Notes: generated by a model from the sequence alone, not told the origin. A DNA stretch of 64,000 nucleotides from Catillopecten margaritatus gill symbiont (GCA_037956075.1 CP138327.1:1054001-1118000); one strand, 5' to 3'. Shown: positions 18,405-29,659, counted from the first letter of the stretch. Translations and numbers: made by a program.

Positions 18405-19372
18405 TTCAAATTGGACCTTACCAATTAAACGCCCAAGTCCTATTGGCACCAATGGCAGGTACCAGCGACAAGCCCTTTAGAATGTTATGCCGTGCACAAG
18501 GTGCCGCACTCACAACTTCTGAAATGGTGGTCATTCAACAACATTTATTAAACACCAACAAGTCCAAACACCGCTTAGATTTTAAAGGGGAATCCGCCCC
18601 AATTAGCATTCAAATCGCAGGCTCTGAAGCCGAAGAATTGGCACTTTCAGCACAAAAAGCAGTGGAATTTGGGGCAGATATTATCGACATTAATATGGGC
18701 TGCCCCGCCAAAAAAGTCTGCAATAAAGCCGCAGGCTCAGCACTGATGCAAGACGAAAATTTGGTTAAAAACATCCTTAATAGCGTTGTCAAAAGCGTTG
18801 ATGTGCCTGTTACTTTAAAAATGCGCACAGGGTGGAATCGAGCCAATAAAAACGCCCCAACCATTGCCCAAATCGCAGAACAAGCAGGCATTCAAATGTT
18901 AAGTATCCACGGCAGAACTCGAGAAGATAAATACAACGGTGATGCAGAATATGACACCGTTGCCGAAGTGGTTTCACAAGTGGATATCCCCGTGATTGCC
19001 AATGGCGACATCACTTCTGCCGAGAAAGCTAAGCGTGTCTTAGATGCCACAGGCGCAAGTGGTGTCATGGTTGGCAGAGCCACGCAGGGCAATCCATGGG
19101 TTATTGGCGAAATTGACCATTATTTAAAAACAGGCAAACTCATCAAACCCACACCATTGTCGCTAAAAAAACAAACGGCGGTCGAACACATTCAACAAAT
19201 CCACGCATTTTACGGCGAAGGATTAGGCGTTCGCATTGCCAGAAAGCACATTCTTTGGTATTTACAATATTTTGCAGATAATACTCAAACTTGTTGGGCA
19301 AAAATTAGTAAAATTGATACTTCTGAAAAACAATATCAGCACTTCAAAAAATGTATTTATGAACTCGATTGA
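18401..19372 (+). CDS. dusB: tRNA-dihydrouridine synthase B
   Basis: FMN-dependent enzyme reducing uridine in tRNA D-loops. 323 residues, GTG start overlapping the def stop. Visible motifs: [14 protein letters not shown] at the N-terminus, [19 protein letters not shown] with the catalytic cysteine, [11 protein letters not shown], and the FMN-phosphate loop [13 protein letters not shown]. It precedes and overlaps fis by 14 bases, the conserved dusB-fis operon of gammaproteobacteria. Confidence 0.94.
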   Translation: MIQIGPYQLNAQVLLAPMAGTSDKPFRMLCRAQGAALTTSEMVVIQQHLLNTNKSKHRLDFKGESAPISIQIAGSEAEELALSAQKAVEFGADIIDINMGCPAKKVCNKAAGSALMQDENLVKNILNSVVKSVDVPVTLKMRTGWNRANKNAPTIAQIAEQAGIQMLSIHGRTREDKYNGDAEYDTVAEVVSQVDIPVIANGDITSAEKAKRVLDATGASGVMVGRATQGNPWVIGEIDHYLKTGKLIKPTPLSLKKQTAVEHIQQIHAFYGEGLGVRIARKHILWYLQYFADNTQTCWAKISKIDTSEKQYQHFKKCIYELD

Positions 19373-19589
19373 TTTACCAAAATGTATTAACGACAAACTC
19401 GACCGCTACTTTGCCCAATTAGAGAGCGAACAAGTGAGTGGCGTGCATAAAATGGTGATGAATGAAGTTGAATCAATTACGCTTAAATATGTGTTGGATA
19501 AAGTTGAGCAGAACCAAAGCGAAGCCGCACGCATTTTAGGAATGAACCGTGGTACACTGAAAAAAAAGATAGAACTTTATAAGTTATAA
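19359..19589 (+). CDS. fis: Fis-family nucleoid-associated DNA-binding protein
   Basis: 76 residues, the size of a short Fis. The C-terminal helix-turn-helix reads NQSEAARILGMNRGTLKKKI, nearly the textbook Fis motif. I use the ATG at 19359 inside the end of dusB; the longer upstream frame is only dusB read out of frame. Fis bends DNA, stimulates rRNA promoters and aids site-specific recombinases. The dusB-fis order supports the call and purH begins 12 bases downstream. Confidence 0.93.
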   Translation: MNSIDLPKCINDKLDRYFAQLESEQVSGVHKMVMNEVESITLKYVLDKVEQNQSEAARILGMNRGTLKKKIELYKL

Positions 19590-19601
19590 GGACATTAAAC
19601 T

Positions 19602-21141
<1,540 letters not shown>

Positions 21142-21142
21142 A

Positions 21143-21562
21143 ATGAGCATTGAAAAAATAAAAGCATTTCCAGAGGTTACCATCGTTATTCTTAACAACG
21201 ATGGCACGGTTGAATCCATCAGCCAAGAATATTATGATGTGGACAAGGTCGAAACGCATATACGCAAAAACATCCAAATGGTTAGAGAGTATGACAAAAT
21301 GGGATATTACAACCTCGCCAAACCTGAGTTTGTGAATGAAGTAATTACCACTTTCACCAATTTAGAACTGAGTAAAAAAGAGGTAATTCGGGTGAATAAT
21401 TTTATGGATATCCAAGGCCCTACCGAATGCAATCGGGTTTGGCAATTGCCCGATGAAACAAAAGTAGAAGTTTCGCAAATGCTGTATGGTTTTGAAGTAA
21501 CTTACGACACTGAAAAATGGGAAGATTTCACCATCAAACCACTGGCAGACAATCCAAGTTAA
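21143..21562 (+). CDS. Conserved hypothetical protein, 139 aa
   Basis: Starts 2 bases after purH, so co-transcribed. Sequence is acidic and mixed alpha/beta without membrane segments or signal: notable stretches are VTIVILNNDGTVESISQEYYDVD and a cysteine-containing IQGPTECNRVWQLPD. I recognise no family. Placement suggests a small accessory protein in this lineage, but that is only context. Confidence 0.6.
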   Translation: MSIEKIKAFPEVTIVILNNDGTVESISQEYYDVDKVETHIRKNIQMVREYDKMGYYNLAKPEFVNEVITTFTNLELSKKEVIRVNNFMDIQGPTECNRVWQLPDETKVEVSQMLYGFEVTYDTEKWEDFTIKPLADNPS

Positions 21563-21857
21563 ATCCTCAACAGACCCATTACCCCAGTCTCAAATAATGG
21601 GCTATACCCCTAAAGTAATTTCTAGACCATTCAATTGAACAATTTGTTTTTTCTCTAATCTGAGGCTTTCTTAGTTTTTTTCTGTTTGTATGATTGCTGA
21701 AAATATTTTTCCAAGTGTATCCGTTATGCCTGCTAATGTCATTGTTAACAATTCATCAAGTTGCTTGTTTAGCGTTGTATTTTATTTCATAATTAATACC
21801 TTTTTTAGTTATCATAAATATTCACAAAACCTTTTGTTTAATTTTTTGGATACCTAA
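21563..21857. other. Gene-free interval before the IS1595-family element
   Basis: About 295 AT-rich bases without a convincing gene. On the minus strand there is a 37-codon open stretch (around 21675-21785, reading LNKQLDELLTMTLAGITDT) preceded in frame by a stop after ATG AAA; it looks like a decayed fragment rather than a gene. Confidence 0.4.
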
Positions 21858-21865
21858 TTAATTTA

Positions 21866-22613
21866 GGGTCTTAACTAGTTAAGCAATTTTTAATTGCTTA
21901 AAATACTAGTTATGAAAAGGAAAAATAAGTATTACAACCGTTCAAGACTTTCAGAGGCAAAATTTAGAGAAGTTATTAAATATTTTTCAGTGGATTTAAG
22001 CGCTACTCAAATAGCACAATTAACCAATCTAAATTTAAACACTGTTAATAAAATTTTGACACTTGTAAGGATAAGAATTTTTGAATTATCAGACCAACAT
22101 CAACTTCAATCTGCCCCACTAGTGGGGCAGATTGAAGTTGATGAAAGCTACTTTGGTGCTCGGCGCGTCCGTGGGAAACGCGGCCGAGGTGCCAGGGGCA
22201 AGATAATCGTATTTGGCTTATTGAAACGAGGTGATAAGGTTTATACTCAAATTATAGAAAAGTGCGATAGAATAACCCTTCACAGCATAATAAAAGACAA
22301 AACATCAACAGATAGTATTATTAATTCTGACGGATGGCGTGGATATAATGGCTTAGTAGATTTTGGCTATAAAAAGCATTATCGTGTTCATCATGGTAAG
22401 AATGAATTTGCCAGAGGAAATTCTCATATTAACGGCATCGAATCTTTTTGGGGTTATGCTAAAATTAGACTAGTAAAATTTAAAGGAATGAATAAAAAAA
22501 TGTTTAAATATCATCTTAAAGAATGTGAATTTAGATTTAATAATCGTAAGCAAGATATGTATAAAATCTTACTTGATAATTTTAGAAAAGAGCCGCTTAA
22601 CTAGTTAAGACCC
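21866..22613 (+). mobile_element. IS1595-family insertion sequence (IS1016-like), intact
   Basis: Bounded by perfect 19-bp terminal inverted repeats (GGGTCTTAACTAGTTAAGC at 21866-21884 and its complement at 22595-22613) and flanked by a perfect 8-bp target duplication TTAATTTA (21858-21865 and 22614-22621), the duplication length expected for IS1595. Total 748 bp with a full-length transposase, so insertion is recent and the element may be active. Confidence 0.93.
21912..22604 (+). CDS. IS1595-family transposase
   Basis: 230 residues from the ATG at 21912 (a TTG 18 bases upstream is the alternative). N-terminal helix-turn-helix (SATQIAQLTNLNLNTVNKIL) followed by the ISXO2-like DDE-type catalytic domain: IEVDESYFGARRVRGKRGRG (first Asp), SDGWRGYNGL (second Asp) and NGIESFWGYAK (third position). 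The stop codon TAG lies in the right inverted repeat. Intact and flanked by inverted repeats with target duplication. Confidence 0.92.
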   Translation: MKRKNKYYNRSRLSEAKFREVIKYFSVDLSATQIAQLTNLNLNTVNKILTLVRIRIFELSDQHQLQSAPLVGQIEVDESYFGARRVRGKRGRGARGKIIVFGLLKRGDKVYTQIIEKCDRITLHSIIKDKTSTDSIINSDGWRGYNGLVDFGYKKHYRVHHGKNEFARGNSHINGIESFWGYAKIRLVKFKGMNKKMFKYHLKECEFRFNNRKQDMYKILLDNFRKEPLN

Positions 22614-22661
22614 TTAATTTATTTGGTAAAATATTTTTTTAATTGTTTATAAGGAGTTGTT

Positions 22662-23066
22662 ATGTCAAAAATTTGTAGTGGTAATTGGATGAATGAGTTA
22701 AAAGAGGCTTGGAATGGCTCAGAGGAAGTGAGTGGTAAATTAGCGGAGATTAATTTTAGCTCGGTAATCGCTTGTGGCTTTAAAGGGGATGATAAACCGA
22801 CTGGCATTTTTATCGTTGAAAATGGCGTTTGCACAAGGGCAGGAGACTATGCCGGCGAAGAGGTTGATTGGGATATGCGTGCTGATAAGAAAAATTGGCT
22901 TAAGTGGATTGCCAAGCCACTCACAATGACAACAATGGGGTTAGCGGTAACAACGGGCAAGTTAAAATTTGTTTCAGGTGATTTTAAAGCAATGATAAAA
23001 GACCCGAGAATGGCGGTGCCTTTTGTTAAAAGTTTTGCTTTAATGAGCGATATTGGGGGCGAGTAA
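22662..23066 (+). CDS. SCP2 sterol-transfer-like small protein
   Basis: 134 residues preceded by AAGGAG. The pattern (GFKGDDKPTGIFIVENGVCTRAG, then MRADKKNWLKWIAKPLT, then GKLKFVSGDFKAMI) is that of a compact SCP2-like fold with a C-terminal SGDxxA(M)-type element; such proteins bind lipids or act as accessory domains. Function unproven. It lies immediately after the IS1595 element, whose insertion separated it from purH and may have removed its former promoter. Confidence 0.6.
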   Translation: MSKICSGNWMNELKEAWNGSEEVSGKLAEINFSSVIACGFKGDDKPTGIFIVENGVCTRAGDYAGEEVDWDMRADKKNWLKWIAKPLTMTTMGLAVTTGKLKFVSGDFKAMIKDPRMAVPFVKSFALMSDIGGE

Positions 23067-23096
23067 GTTAAGGGGCGCCCTAAGGTAAAAGTCTGT

Positions 23097-24476
23097 TCAA
23101 GACAAGATTCTGACTCTAAATGTTCTGCCCTTGAGTTTGTCATTCTGAATTTTCTGTAATGCGGTTTTGACCAATTCTGAACTGACGGCGACATACGACC
23201 AATGACTAACGACAGTGATTTTGCCGATTTTGTCGCCTGGGATGCCACCTTTGCCTGTTAATCCACCAACAATATCGCCTGGTCGCAGTTTTTGTTTTTT
23301 GCCGCCATCGATTTTTAGTGTGGTCATCGTTGGGCGTTTAATTGGTTTGTCCAAATAACTATCGCTCGGCAATGCGCTGGTGCAATCGACTAAATCAATG
23401 TCTAATAAATCCAATTTTCGAGTTTCTCTATCGCTGTAAAGCGTGCAAGCGATGCCGTGTTTTCCCGCTCTGCCTGTGCGTCCGATGCGGTGGGTATGCA
23501 CTTCTGGGTCGTGTGCAACATTAAAATTAACCACCATATCCAAATCATCAATATCCAAACCACGGGCTGCTACATCGGTCGCCACTAATACCGAAACACT
23601 GCCATTTGAAAAACGAATTAACGCCTGATCGCGTTCGCGTTGATCCAAATCACCATGGATGGAAATCGCATAAAAACCGTAATAAACCAATTCATCAGCA
23701 ACCTCTTGAGTATCGCTTTTGGTGTTGCAAAATACCAAGGCAGAATCGGGTTTGTGTTTTGCCAATAATAATCGCAAGGCTTTCATTCGTTCATCGTCGG
23801 TATTGGTGAGGTGGAAATATTGCTTAATAGTGGATTCTTCCGCCACTGAAGGTGCCTCAACGATTGTCGGATTTTGCATCACCCTATCGGCAATTGACGC
23901 AATTTCATTGGGGTAAGTGGCGCTAAACAATAGAGTTTGGCGATTGGCAGGCACTTTTTCAATAATCAAATCAAGGGTGTCTTGAAACCCCATATCCAGC
24001 ATTCTGTCGGCTTCGTCTAATACCAATGTTTTTACATTACCCAATTTAAGCGTGCCTTTACGCAAGTGCTCTTCAATCCGCCCTGGCGTACCGACAACAA
24101 TATGCACGCCATGTGCCAACGACCCAATCTGTGGACCAAACGGCGTGCCACCGCAAAGCGTCAACACTTTAATATTATGCACCGCCCTTGCCAATTTACG
24201 CAATTCACTGGCAACTTGGTCAGCGAGTTCGCGTGTTGGACACAGCACCATTGACTGGGCTTTGAACGAAGTTGTGTCTAATTTTTGTAGCAAGCCTAAA
24301 CCGAAAGCGGCTGTTTTTCCTGAGCCTGTTTTGCCTTGCCCAATCACATCATCACCCGATAAAATCATCGGCAAACTCAGTGCTTGAATGGGTGTCATTG
24401 ATTCATAGCCCAAACTGCTTAGGTTTTTTAATAAATCGGGATTTAGGTTTAATGCAGAAAAATCGGTGTCGCTCAC
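23097..24476 (-). CDS. dbpA: ATP-dependent RNA helicase DbpA
   Basis: 459-residue DEAD-box helicase: Walker A GQGKTGSGKTAAFGLG, DEAD motif VLDEADRMLDMGF, SAT motif LLFSATYP, motif VI HRIGRTGRAGKHG. The C-terminal domain (PGDIVGGLTGKGGIPGDKIGKI) is the DbpA RNA-binding domain that recognises helix 92 of 23S rRNA, which separates it from other DEAD-box helicases. Acts in 50S subunit assembly. Divergent from the 6S RNA gene. Confidence 0.94.
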   Translation of the reverse strand: MSDTDFSALNLNPDLLKNLSSLGYESMTPIQALSLPMILSGDDVIGQGKTGSGKTAAFGLGLLQKLDTTSFKAQSMVLCPTRELADQVASELRKLARAVHNIKVLTLCGGTPFGPQIGSLAHGVHIVVGTPGRIEEHLRKGTLKLGNVKTLVLDEADRMLDMGFQDTLDLIIEKVPANRQTLLFSATYPNEIASIADRVMQNPTIVEAPSVAEESTIKQYFHLTNTDDERMKALRLLLAKHKPDSALVFCNTKSDTQEVADELVYYGFYAISIHGDLDQRERDQALIRFSNGSVSVLVATDVAARGLDIDDLDMVVNFNVAHDPEVHTHRIGRTGRAGKHGIACTLYSDRETRKLDLLDIDLVDCTSALPSDSYLDKPIKRPTMTTLKIDGGKKQKLRPGDIVGGLTGKGGIPGDKIGKITVVSHWSYVAVSSELVKTALQKIQNDKLKGRTFRVRILS

Positions 24477-24533
24477 GGTGTAACCCTCAAAGAAAGATGG
24501 GTAAATTTTACGCTAATGCCCTATTGAAGTCAT

Positions 24534-24539
24534 TATAAT
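24534..24539 (+). promoter_or_regulatory. -10 element of the 6S RNA promoter
   Basis: Perfect TATAAT ending 7 bases before the predicted 5' end of the 6S RNA. No convincing -35 at 17-base spacing is seen, so a Fis- or extended -10-assisted promoter is possible. Confidence 0.65.
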
Positions 24540-24545
24540 ATCCGT

Positions 24546-24731
24546 TGTCTATTGTAGTGCGACTGGCTTTTGTCCCCTGAGCTGATAAATAAAAACCAAG
24601 GAAATGAGATAGGGTGCTATTGTGCAAGCCCGCCTTGCCTTTTGGTATTGAAGCGGGAAGCCTGCGGTAAACTTCGAATTTCCGCCTTGAACCTTATGGT
24701 TCAGGTTTAAAGTCACGCAATACAATAGACA
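24546..24731 (+). ncRNA. ssrS: 6S RNA
   Basis: Lies directly upstream of the formyl-THF cyclo-ligase gene, the conserved ssrS position. The closing stem pairs GTCTATTGTAGTGCGACT (from 24547) with AGTCACGCAATACAATAGAC (24711-24730). Conserved internal 6S sequences are visible: GTCCCCTGAGC after the 5' stem, then GAAGCCTGCGG and CGCCTTGAACC..GGTTCA on the 3' side. 6S mimics an open promoter and sequesters sigma-70 holoenzyme in stationary phase. About 186 nt. Confidence 0.9.
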
Positions 24732-24755
24732 CTCGAATTTTATAGGTTTTTTTCA

Positions 24756-25310
24756 ATGAAAACACGCTGCCACTCTCTCAGACAACAACGCCGTGCCATC
24801 AAACCTCATGAGAGAGAGTCGTTTGCAAAAAACCTTGCTCTTCAAGCAAAAAGGGTAATAAAAATACAGTATAAGTACAAAGTTGCCTTATATTTGGAAA
24901 ATGATGGAGAAATTAACCCAAAATATATCAAAAAATGGTTAAATCTGCAAAAAATTGAACTCTATTTGCCCGTTCTAGTCAAAAAATCACTAAAATTTGC
25001 AAAAATAGGTGAAAAATTTAAAAAAAATCGCTTCGGTATCAACGAACCCGACACTTCTGTGCTTTTAAATGCCAACCAAATGAACATCATCCTAATGCCC
25101 TTAGTCGGTTTTGATGTCAATAAAAACCGTATTGGTATGGGTGGTGGCTTTTACGACCGCACCCTTGCCTTCAAAAAACGCCAAGGACAATACACCAATC
25201 CAAAACTCTGCGGCTTGGCTTTTGATTGTCAAAAAGTGGACAAAATAGAACCGAAAGCATGGGATATACCGTTAGACATGGTAATTACACCGACGACTAT
25301 TTACCGTTAG
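24756..25310 (+). CDS. 5-formyltetrahydrofolate cyclo-ligase
   Basis: 184 residues, YgfA/Fau (MTHFS) family: converts 5-formyl-THF to 5,10-methenyl-THF with ATP. The signature is MPLVGFDVNKNRIGMGGGFYDRTL near residue 115, with the N-terminal basic start (RQQRRAI). Immediately follows the 6S RNA, with which it is normally co-transcribed. Its stop overlaps the convergent UbiH-like gene by 4 bases. Confidence 0.92.
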   Translation: MKTRCHSLRQQRRAIKPHERESFAKNLALQAKRVIKIQYKYKVALYLENDGEINPKYIKKWLNLQKIELYLPVLVKKSLKFAKIGEKFKKNRFGINEPDTSVLLNANQMNIILMPLVGFDVNKNRIGMGGGFYDRTLAFKKRQGQYTNPKLCGLAFDCQKVDKIEPKAWDIPLDMVITPTTIYR

Positions 25311-26455
25311 CGTGTTTGTTGTAAGAATGATTTAAGACTCGGGTTTTCGTTAATTAAATTCATCCCAAAGCCTCGTAGCCACCTCGCTGGTTCGCTGTTT
25401 TCTTTATAAATCCAATTCAAACCCGTCATTGTTTTTGCCATTAATTCGTTGTCTAATCGGCGAGCTCTGGCGTATTTTCGTAAAACTGAATAATTGCCTA
25501 AATGTTGGTTATTTGTTTTTAATTGCTTTGATAATTCAACAACATCGGCGAAACCGAGATTAACACCTTGCCCTGCTAGTGGGTGAATGTTGTGGGCTGA
25601 GTCGCCAATTAAGGCTAGATTGGCTTTGACATATTCCTTGGCACTGCGTTCAATTAAGGGGAAGGCTTGGATTTCGCTTAATATTTCAAACTTACCGAAA
25701 CGATATTCCACGCTTGCGGATAATCTATCAGCAAAACCTTGGGTGGATAAGGCTAATAATTCATTGGCGAGAGGGTTTTCTGCGGACCAAACGATAGAGG
25801 CTTCATTTTTGCTGAGGGGTAATAAGGCAATAATGCTGTTGGCTAAAAATCGTTGCCAAGTGGTATTTTCAAAATCTTCGTCGGAGCGGATGTTACAAAC
25901 GATAGCTTGTTGTTGGTAATTGGTGTCGCTAAATTCGATATTTGCCAAATCACGAATGCGTGAACGGGCGCCGTCAGCACCGATTAATAAGGTGCATTCT
26001 AATTGCTGTTGATTATCTAAATGCAATTGATAACCTTGTTCGGTTTTGTTGAGGGTGTCCAATTTGGCAGAAATAAATTGCACAGTGGTGTTTTTTAATT
26101 CGGCATACATCGCTGATTGTATGCAGTCATTTTCTATAATATGTCCTAAGTGTGCTGTGTTACTATCAATGGTTGAAAAATCCAGATGTCCATGAGAATT
26201 TTGATCCCACACCTTAGTATCAGTAAAAGCGTGCTTGCGTTGAATGCCATTCCAAACACCAATATTTTTTAAAAATTCTTCCGAAGTTGGGGTAATAGCA
26301 CTCACACGGGTATGGAAATTGTCTTGTATTTCGGGGCTTGGATTGTTAGGTTCGATAATGACAATGCTTAAATTTTGCTTTGCCATTGATAAGGCAAACG
26401 CCTGTCCGACCATACCACCGCCAACAATCACGATGTCAAAATTATTCACTATCAC
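25307..26455 (-). CDS. UbiH/UbiF/COQ6-family FAD monooxygenase
   Basis: 382 residues, ubiquinone-ring hydroxylase family. FAD motif IVIVGGGMVGQAFALSMAK, the GADGARSRIRDL motif and the second FAD motif LALIGDSAHNIHPLAGQGVNLGF are all present. Which ring carbon it hydroxylates cannot be told from sequence by eye; several paralogs with different regiospecificity exist in gammaproteobacteria. GTG start at 26455 overlapping the end of pmbA. Confidence 0.88.
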   Translation of the reverse strand: MIVNNFDIVIVGGGMVGQAFALSMAKQNLSIVIIEPNNPSPEIQDNFHTRVSAITPTSEEFLKNIGVWNGIQRKHAFTDTKVWDQNSHGHLDFSTIDSNTAHLGHIIENDCIQSAMYAELKNTTVQFISAKLDTLNKTEQGYQLHLDNQQQLECTLLIGADGARSRIRDLANIEFSDTNYQQQAIVCNIRSDEDFENTTWQRFLANSIIALLPLSKNEASIVWSAENPLANELLALSTQGFADRLSASVEYRFGKFEILSEIQAFPLIERSAKEYVKANLALIGDSAHNIHPLAGQGVNLGFADVVELSKQLKTNNQHLGNYSVLRKYARARRLDNELMAKTMTGLNWIYKENSEPARWLRGFGMNLINENPSLKSFLQQTR

Positions 26456-27761
26456 CTGCTACCGTCATTTGATTGATTAATACCGAGCCTACTTTGATAC
26501 CACTGCGTTTGTCCACATCATTGCCAACATGCACAATGCCAAGCAACATTTCTTTAAGATTACCCGCAATGGTTAGCCCTGAAACTGGGTATTGAATTTC
26601 GCCATTTTCCACCCAAAATCCCAATGCACCCCGAGAATAATCACCCGTGGTGCTATTCACACCTTGCCCCATTAATTCGGTAACAACCAAGCCTTTATCC
26701 ATTGCTTTTATCATCTCATCTAAACCGCCATCAAAATTTTCTTTGATAATGGCATTACTTACCCCGCCTGCATTAGCCGTGGTTTTTAAGCCTAATTGAT
26801 TGGCAGAATATTGCCCCATTACATAACTTTTAACCCGTCCATTTTCGATGAAATATTGCTTGCGTTTAAGCACGCCATCGCGATCCATCACTTTAGCACC
26901 CAAGGTTTTTTTGGCAAATGGATTTTCGTACAAACTGATGCTTTCTGGCAACACAATCTTATCGATACTATTGGGTAAAAATGTCGATTTTTTATATTGT
27001 GCAGACCCGCTCAATGCCCCCAAAAGACTGGAAAATAGCCCACCTGATAGACGAGGAGTAAAAATCACAGGACATTTTTGTGATTCAATCGGCTGTGCAC
27101 CGAGTTTTTGCTGGGCAAGTTCTGCGACTTTTTTTCCCACAGATTCCGGTGTTTGTAAATCCTTTGCATCAAGTGCCGTAGTGTATTCGTAGGCAGTTTG
27201 CATATCATCGCCTCGCTTGGCAATCAGCGAACAATTTAGCGAATGGTGAGTGCTAGATTGCGAGGCAATCAAATCATTGGAGTTGGCATACAAGCCTTCA
27301 CCTTGAAAACTCGACACCTCCGCCCCATCAGAATTATCAATCTCGGCCTGTGCAAGGGCAATTTCCTCACACGCTTTGGCAATATCGATGCTGTGCTGTG
27401 CGTCCAAATCCCAAGGATGATACAAATCCAAATCAGGTCGCTCAAACGCCATTAATTCCTTTGGTGCCAAACCATTAAAAGGGTCATCTTGGGTATATTT
27501 GGCAATCAAACAAGCGGATTCAATGGTTTTTTCAAGGCTGTTGTCGCTGGTATCAACGCTTGACGCATGCCCTTTCTTTTTGCCAAAAAAGACATTCACA
27601 TCAAAACTTTTATCCAAATGATATTGCAAAGTTTCCACCTCACCCAAACGCACGGCAGTAGAAACGCCCGAACTTGAACCCAGCGATATTTCAAAATCAG
27701 TCACCTGATATTTTTTTAATAATTCAATTGCCCTATGGGCTGTTTGTTCTAATGATGCCAT
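26442..27761 (-). CDS. pmbA: TldE/PmbA metalloprotease subunit
   Basis: 439 residues, TldD/PmbA family. Conserved PmbA patterns: VNVFFGKKKGHASSVDTS, MELMGQGVNSTTGDYSRGALGFWVENG (split around residues 365-395) and LTIAGNLKEMLLGIVHVGND near the end. It lacks HExxH, as expected for the TldE subunit; the catalytic TldD is not in the window. The complex degrades unfolded peptides and processes microcins and CcdA. ATG overlaps the corC stop by one base. Confidence 0.92.
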   Translation of the reverse strand: MASLEQTAHRAIELLKKYQVTDFEISLGSSSGVSTAVRLGEVETLQYHLDKSFDVNVFFGKKKGHASSVDTSDNSLEKTIESACLIAKYTQDDPFNGLAPKELMAFERPDLDLYHPWDLDAQHSIDIAKACEEIALAQAEIDNSDGAEVSSFQGEGLYANSNDLIASQSSTHHSLNCSLIAKRGDDMQTAYEYTTALDAKDLQTPESVGKKVAELAQQKLGAQPIESQKCPVIFTPRLSGGLFSSLLGALSGSAQYKKSTFLPNSIDKIVLPESISLYENPFAKKTLGAKVMDRDGVLKRKQYFIENGRVKSYVMGQYSANQLGLKTTANAGGVSNAIIKENFDGGLDEMIKAMDKGLVVTELMGQGVNSTTGDYSRGALGFWVENGEIQYPVSGLTIAGNLKEMLLGIVHVGNDVDKRSGIKVGSVLINQMTVAGDSE

Positions 27762-28591
27762 TATTTTTTAACCATTTCTAATGAACGCAATCGGCGAGAA
27801 TCAGATTTTAAAACCTTAAAATGAAATCCTTGTAATTCTATTTTGTCGCCTTTTTTCGGTAAATAAGTCAATTTTGCAATCACCAAGCCTGCCACGGTTT
27901 CTACATCCTCTGCTTGTAATTCGCTGCCAAAATATGCATTAAATTCTTCTACAGGCGTGTTGGCTTTAATCACAAATCTATCACCCCCAAAATCAATAAT
28001 ATTATCTTCTTCTAAATCGTGTTCATCTTCAATCTCGCCCACAATTTGTTCCAAAATATCTTCCAGCGTTACCAAACCTGCAATTTCGCCATACTCATCC
28101 ACCACAACTGCCATATGTGAATGTTTTTGTTGAAAATCTCGCATCAACGAGCCCAAAGTTTTGCTTTCTGGCACTAACACCACTTGGCGTAAATATTCTT
28201 GAAAACTAAATTCTGTTTTCTTTTCACTGGATAAATGGTCCAATAAATCCTTTGCCAAAATAACACCCTGCACCTTGTCCTCTTGAGTGCTCAGAACAGG
28301 GAATCTTGAATGTGAAGATTTGACCATAATTGCCAATAAATCTTTGGTTGAAATGTCATTTTGAATCAACACCATCTTTGACTTCGGCACCATCACATCA
28401 CGCACTTCCATATTTTCAAGTTGCATCGTGCCTTCAATAAGGCTTCGACTGTGAGAGTCAATAATGTGGTTTTCTTCCGCTTCTTTTAATGCCTGTAGCA
28501 ACCCATCATTTGACTGAATTGGCATATGGAAAAATCGTTTTTTTAATCGTTGCAAAAAAGACGCTGTCGAGGGAGGGTAATCTTCGTTCAT
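27761..28591 (-). CDS. corC: CorC/HlyC-family CBS-domain protein (YbeX-like)
   Basis: 276 residues, cytosolic form without the membrane DUF21 domain. Two CBS domains occupy roughly residues 65-190 (MVPKSKMVLIQNDIS and VVVDEYGEIAGLVTLEDILE), followed by the CorC_HlyC C-terminal domain (DRFVIKANTPVEEFNAYFG..DVETVAGLVI). Linked in the literature to Mg/Co efflux and ribosome maturation. In many relatives it sits with ybeY and lnt; here it stands between pmbA and rnfH instead. Confidence 0.88.
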   Translation of the reverse strand: MNEDYPPSTASFLQRLKKRFFHMPIQSNDGLLQALKEAEENHIIDSHSRSLIEGTMQLENMEVRDVMVPKSKMVLIQNDISTKDLLAIMVKSSHSRFPVLSTQEDKVQGVILAKDLLDHLSSEKKTEFSFQEYLRQVVLVPESKTLGSLMRDFQQKHSHMAVVVDEYGEIAGLVTLEDILEQIVGEIEDEHDLEEDNIIDFGGDRFVIKANTPVEEFNAYFGSELQAEDVETVAGLVIAKLTYLPKKGDKIELQGFHFKVLKSDSRRLRSLEMVKK

Positions 28592-28631
28592 TTAAAATTT
28601 AATCAATATCAATCAGTTATTTTAACAAGGT

Positions 28632-28928
28632 TTAAGACTTTTTGCCACTTCTCATCGCCTTCCCTTGTGCAGCACGCTCTTTACGCACTTTTTTAGGGTC
28701 AGCAATCAAGGGTCGGTAAATTTCTACACGGTCTTTTTCACGCAAAATTGTCTCTAATTTAGCAATTTTGCCAAAAATCCCTGTTTTGTCTGTAGATAAA
28801 TCAATTTGTGGGTAAGTCTCAAGAATACCCGACATTTCAACCGCTTGTCTCAACACCGTGCCTTCATCAACCTCTAAAGTCAGTAGCGTTTGCTTAGTTT
28901 CAAGCGCATAAGCAACTTCAATCAACAT
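28632..28928 (-). CDS. RnfH-family ubiquitin-fold protein (RatB-like)
   Basis: 98 residues, beta-grasp RnfH family: start IEVAYALETKQTLLTLEVDEG, then LSTDKTGIFGKIAKLETILREKDRVEIYRPL and a basic tail (KKVRKERAAQGKAMRSGKKS). Usually next to ratA and smpB; here it follows hisA with a one-base overlap. Role unsettled. Confidence 0.85.
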   Translation of the reverse strand: MLIEVAYALETKQTLLTLEVDEGTVLRQAVEMSGILETYPQIDLSTDKTGIFGKIAKLETILREKDRVEIYRPLIADPKKVRKERAAQGKAMRSGKKS

Positions 28929-29659
28929 TATTTAGCGTCACATAATTGCTGCGCTTTGGCAAAATCAAGCGTGCCTTCATAAATCGCACGCCCCGTAATC
29001 GCCCCCATAATCCCACTATTCTCCTCAGCCAACAACCCAGAAATATCATCCATATTAGTAATACCGCCCGACGCAATAATCGGAATCGAAGTCTGCCTAG
29101 CCAAATTCGCCGTCGCCTCAACATTCACCCCCTGCATCATCCCATCACGGGCAATATCGGTATAAACAATCGAACTCACCCCATCTTGCTCAAATTTTTT
29201 CGACAAATCGACCACATGCAAATCCGTCTGCTTTGCCCAACCCTCCGTTGCCACCAGCCCATTATTCGCATCCAAACCCACAATAATTTTACCTGGAAAT
29301 TCACGACACAATTCCGCCACAAACTGCGGATGTGTCACTGCCATCGTTCCAATAATCAAATAACTAATCCCTGCCTCAACATAAGTATTGGCAATTTCCA
29401 TCGTCCGAATCCCGCCCCCAATCTGCACCGGCAAATCAGGAAACACCTTAGTAATCTCAGTCACACTCTGCGCATTAATCGGCTTCCCTTCAAACGCTCC
29501 ATTCAAATCCACCAAATGCAACCGCCTCGCCCCTTGTGCCACCCATTGCCCCGCCACCTCCACAGGGTTATCAGAAAATACCGTGGTATCCTCCATCAAC
29601 CCTTGTCGTAAACGCACACATTGACCGTTTTTTAAATCTATTGCTGGAATTATTATCAT
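28928..29659 (-). CDS. hisA: Phosphoribosylformimino-5-aminoimidazole carboxamide ribotide isomerase
   Basis: 243-residue TIM barrel of histidine synthesis. The start [16 protein letters not shown] holds the catalytic Asp of the HisA family; phosphate motifs [12 protein letters not shown] and [13 protein letters not shown] are present, and [15 protein letters not shown] carries the second catalytic Asp. hisF, which usually follows, is absent; rnfH follows instead. Its first about 37 bases are duplicated at 30266-30304 in the neighbouring accessory locus. Confidence 0.93.
   Translation of the reverse strand: MIIIPAIDLKNGQCVRLRQGLMEDTTVFSDNPVEVAGQWVAQGARRLHLVDLNGAFEGKPINAQSVTEITKVFPDLPVQIGGGIRTMEIANTYVEAGISYLIIGTMAVTHPQFVAELCREFPGKIIVGLDANNGLVATEGWAKQTDLHVVDLSKKFEQDGVSSIVYTDIARDGMMQGVNVEATANLARQTSIPIIASGGITNMDDISGLLAEENSGIMGAITGRAIYEGTLDFAKAQQLCDAK

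Noticed and set aside
19236-19358. Longer N-terminus for Fis
   Set aside because: Overlaps dusB and lacks Fis similarity; ATG at 19359 gives the normal size.
28946-29611. Plus-strand 221-codon frame opposite hisA
   Set aside because: His/Asn/Arg-rich translation typical of an antisense shadow; hisA motifs are on the minus strand.
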